From an uncultured Rubritalea sp. (GTDB lineage Bacteria > Verrucomicrobiota > Verrucomicrobiia > Verrucomicrobiales > Akkermansiaceae), in the NCBI GenBank assembly GCA_937951395.1, contig CALFBV010000118.1:1-6002 (forward strand): 6,002 bases of DNA, in the 5' to 3' direction. The translations under genes and the position numbers were made by a program. Below are positions 4,844-6,002 of the stretch, one piece after another. The notes below the pieces were generated by a model. That model did not search any database, had not been told where the DNA came from, and saw nothing but the letters and a program-made list of their open reading frames with translations. Positions within the stretch are counted from its first letter, which is position 1. Every line of letters starts with the position of its first letter.

Positions 4844-6002
4844 TTACAATCTAAACATGCCTCCACCCTTCTTACCAAGTAGAACGAAGGCTCCTATGAT
4901 AGCTACGGCTAGGAAGGCCATGGCCCAGACGCCTAGTGCAGCAGCTACTTCGTGTCCATTTCCTAGCATACTGAGTAGTGCGTAGATGGCTTTCGTGATA
5001 GGGAAATGCTCAGTCTGCTGAGCTAAAATGAGACTATCTGAGACCTCTAACATAGCGAAAGCAAATGCTAGAACAGCACCAGCTGCGAGGCTAGATCCGA
5101 TGAGTGGTAAACCGATACGCATGAAAGTGCGCTTAGGGCTGGCTCCCATCGTCATGGCAGCCTCTTCTAGAACGGGATCACTCTGTTGCAAACCTGCCAC
5201 AGCAGCTCGGACAACTAATGGCAATCTCCGCACAGCATAGGCGAGGATGAGCAGGAACATAGGGTCACCGGAAGCTCCCATAAGCCAACTAAAGTTACTC
5301 TCACTAAGAGCTCGGTATCCAAATGCTAACACTAGCCCAGGCACTGCGAGCGGCAACATCATCAGAGCATCGACGACGTTTCTACCCCAAATCGTACTTC
5401 TAACAATAACCCAAGCAATCGCCAACCCTAAGATCACATTGAGGAATGTCGCACCGAGGGAATAGATAAGGCTGTTCTTGATACTGCCCACTACTACTGG
5501 GTGGCCTAGGCCCTCACCGTAGTGCGCCATAGTCATACTTTCTGGGAAAATGGTACCATACCAGTCACCAGATACGGAGAGGAACATCACCCCGAAGTGC
5601 GGTACTGCTGCGATGAAGAACACCATCATAAAGAGTCCAGAAACCAGCCAACCTCTTAGACCTATTAAAGTTTTCTGCGTGTATCTAGCCTTAGGCCTGG
5701 GTGAGGTTCCTAAGTTGTTCTTCCCGAGTAATAATTTACTCACTGCAAATACGACAAGCGAGATCACCAGCATCACAGAGACTAGCGCGTATGGTGTCGG
5801 ATTACCTGAAAGATCCTTAATGCCATCATAAATCTGCACTGGCGCTACTCTGGTGTAGTCAAACACTAACGGCACACCAAGCTCAGTGAATGACCAGATA
5901 AATACAATAGCGCCACCAGCAAAGATACCCGGCATACAGAGCGGCATGGTGATTTTACAAAATCTTTTCCATGGTGATGCTCCTAGGTTTTGGGCTGCTT
6001 GC
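4844..6002 (-). CDS. two-domain ABC transporter permease, probably ferric iron type, 5' end outside window
   Basis: The frame is open from the right edge to TAA at 4844-4846, giving 385 visible residues. The ATG at 5945-5947 is internal, because in-frame coding before it reads QAAQNLGASPWKRF, the cytoplasmic EAA loop of an ABC permease. The protein therefore starts beyond the window. A second EAA loop, EEAAMTMGASPKRTF, lies about residues 279-293 of the visible part (261-275 from the internal ATG) and is followed by a matching GLPL segment, so two permease domains are fused. Several hydrophobic segments are visible, for example GIFAGGAIVFIWSF, ALVSVMLVISLVVFAV, GLFMMVFFIAAV, GATFLNVILGLAIAWVIV, AAGAVLAFAFAML and AMAFLAVAIIGAFVLL. 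The protein belongs in the inner membrane and passes substrate from a periplasmic binding protein with an ATPase subunit. Fused permeases with this layout are usual for Fe(III) uptake (FbpB/SfuB-like). Substrate is inferred; related fused permeases for other small anions or phosphonates are an alternative. Confidence 0.85.
   Translation of the reverse strand, partial: QAAQNLGASPWKRFCKITMPLCMPGIFAGGAIVFIWSFTELGVPLVFDYTRVAPVQIYDGIKDLSGNPTPYALVSVMLVISLVVFAVSKLLLGKNNLGTSPRPKARYTQKTLIGLRGWLVSGLFMMVFFIAAVPHFGVMFLSVSGDWYGTIFPESMTMAHYGEGLGHPVVVGSIKNSLIYSLGATFLNVILGLAIAWVIVRSTIWGRNVVDALMMLPLAVPGLVLAFGYRALSESNFSWLMGASGDPMFLLILAYAVRRLPLVVRAAVAGLQQSDPVLEEAAMTMGASPKRTFMRIGLPLIGSSLAAGAVLAFAFAMLEVSDSLILAQQTEHFPITKAIYALLSMLGNGHEVAAALGVWAMAFLAVAIIGAFVLLGKKGGGMFRL

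Noticed and set aside
5028..5831. Plus-strand open frames over the ABC permease
   Set aside because: They are antisense shadows of a membrane protein gene, short and without family features.
5945..5947. ATG as the true start of the ABC permease
   Set aside because: The frame is open upstream to the window edge and encodes a proper EAA loop (QAAQNLGASPW), so the gene begins outside the window.

Overview
The window looks like an ordinary bacterial chromosome segment of moderate GC content. It carries five intact or edge-truncated genes of recognisable function, one small membrane protein cut by the left edge, and one decayed gene. The style of the MetX, EF-P and SenB-type proteins, and the scarcity of clear Shine-Dalgarno sites, made me think of the Verrucomicrobiota/PVC group. 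That is recall of family sequences, not a search, and should be held loosely.

Left block (1-3000, all minus strand, transcribed right to left): efp (translation elongation factor P), then after 23 bp metX (homoserine O-acyltransferase, TTG start), then after 72 bp a GT4-fold glycosyltransferase of the SenB (selenosugar synthase) type, then a small two-helix membrane protein that overlaps the glycosyltransferase by ATGA and runs off the left edge. The order and spacing suggest one transcript. The SenB-like gene is the most interesting item: its partners in selenoneine synthesis (senA, senC) are not visible, and it sits behind a sulfur amino acid gene instead.

Middle (3001-4144): a 282 bp divergent spacer with several short hairpins that share an RAAGG element near the loop, a 12 bp direct repeat and a weak candidate promoter for efp. 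It is followed on the plus strand by a class I SAM-dependent methyltransferase pseudogene (3283-4057). I could rebuild its full reading frame from one nonsense codon and two single-base losses; the rebuilt frame is about 258 aa. An imperfect long hairpin lies between the convergent ends of the pseudogene and pyrE.

Right block (4145-6002, minus strand): pyrE (orotate phosphoribosyltransferase, best start at 4660, shorter than the maximal ORF) and, upstream of it, the C-terminal part of a two-domain ABC permease of the ferric-iron (FbpB-like) type whose 5' end lies beyond the right edge. A 183 bp spacer with two small hairpins separates them. No RNA genes, CRISPR arrays, insertion sequences or attachment sites were seen, and no gene-free stretch exceeds 300 bp.
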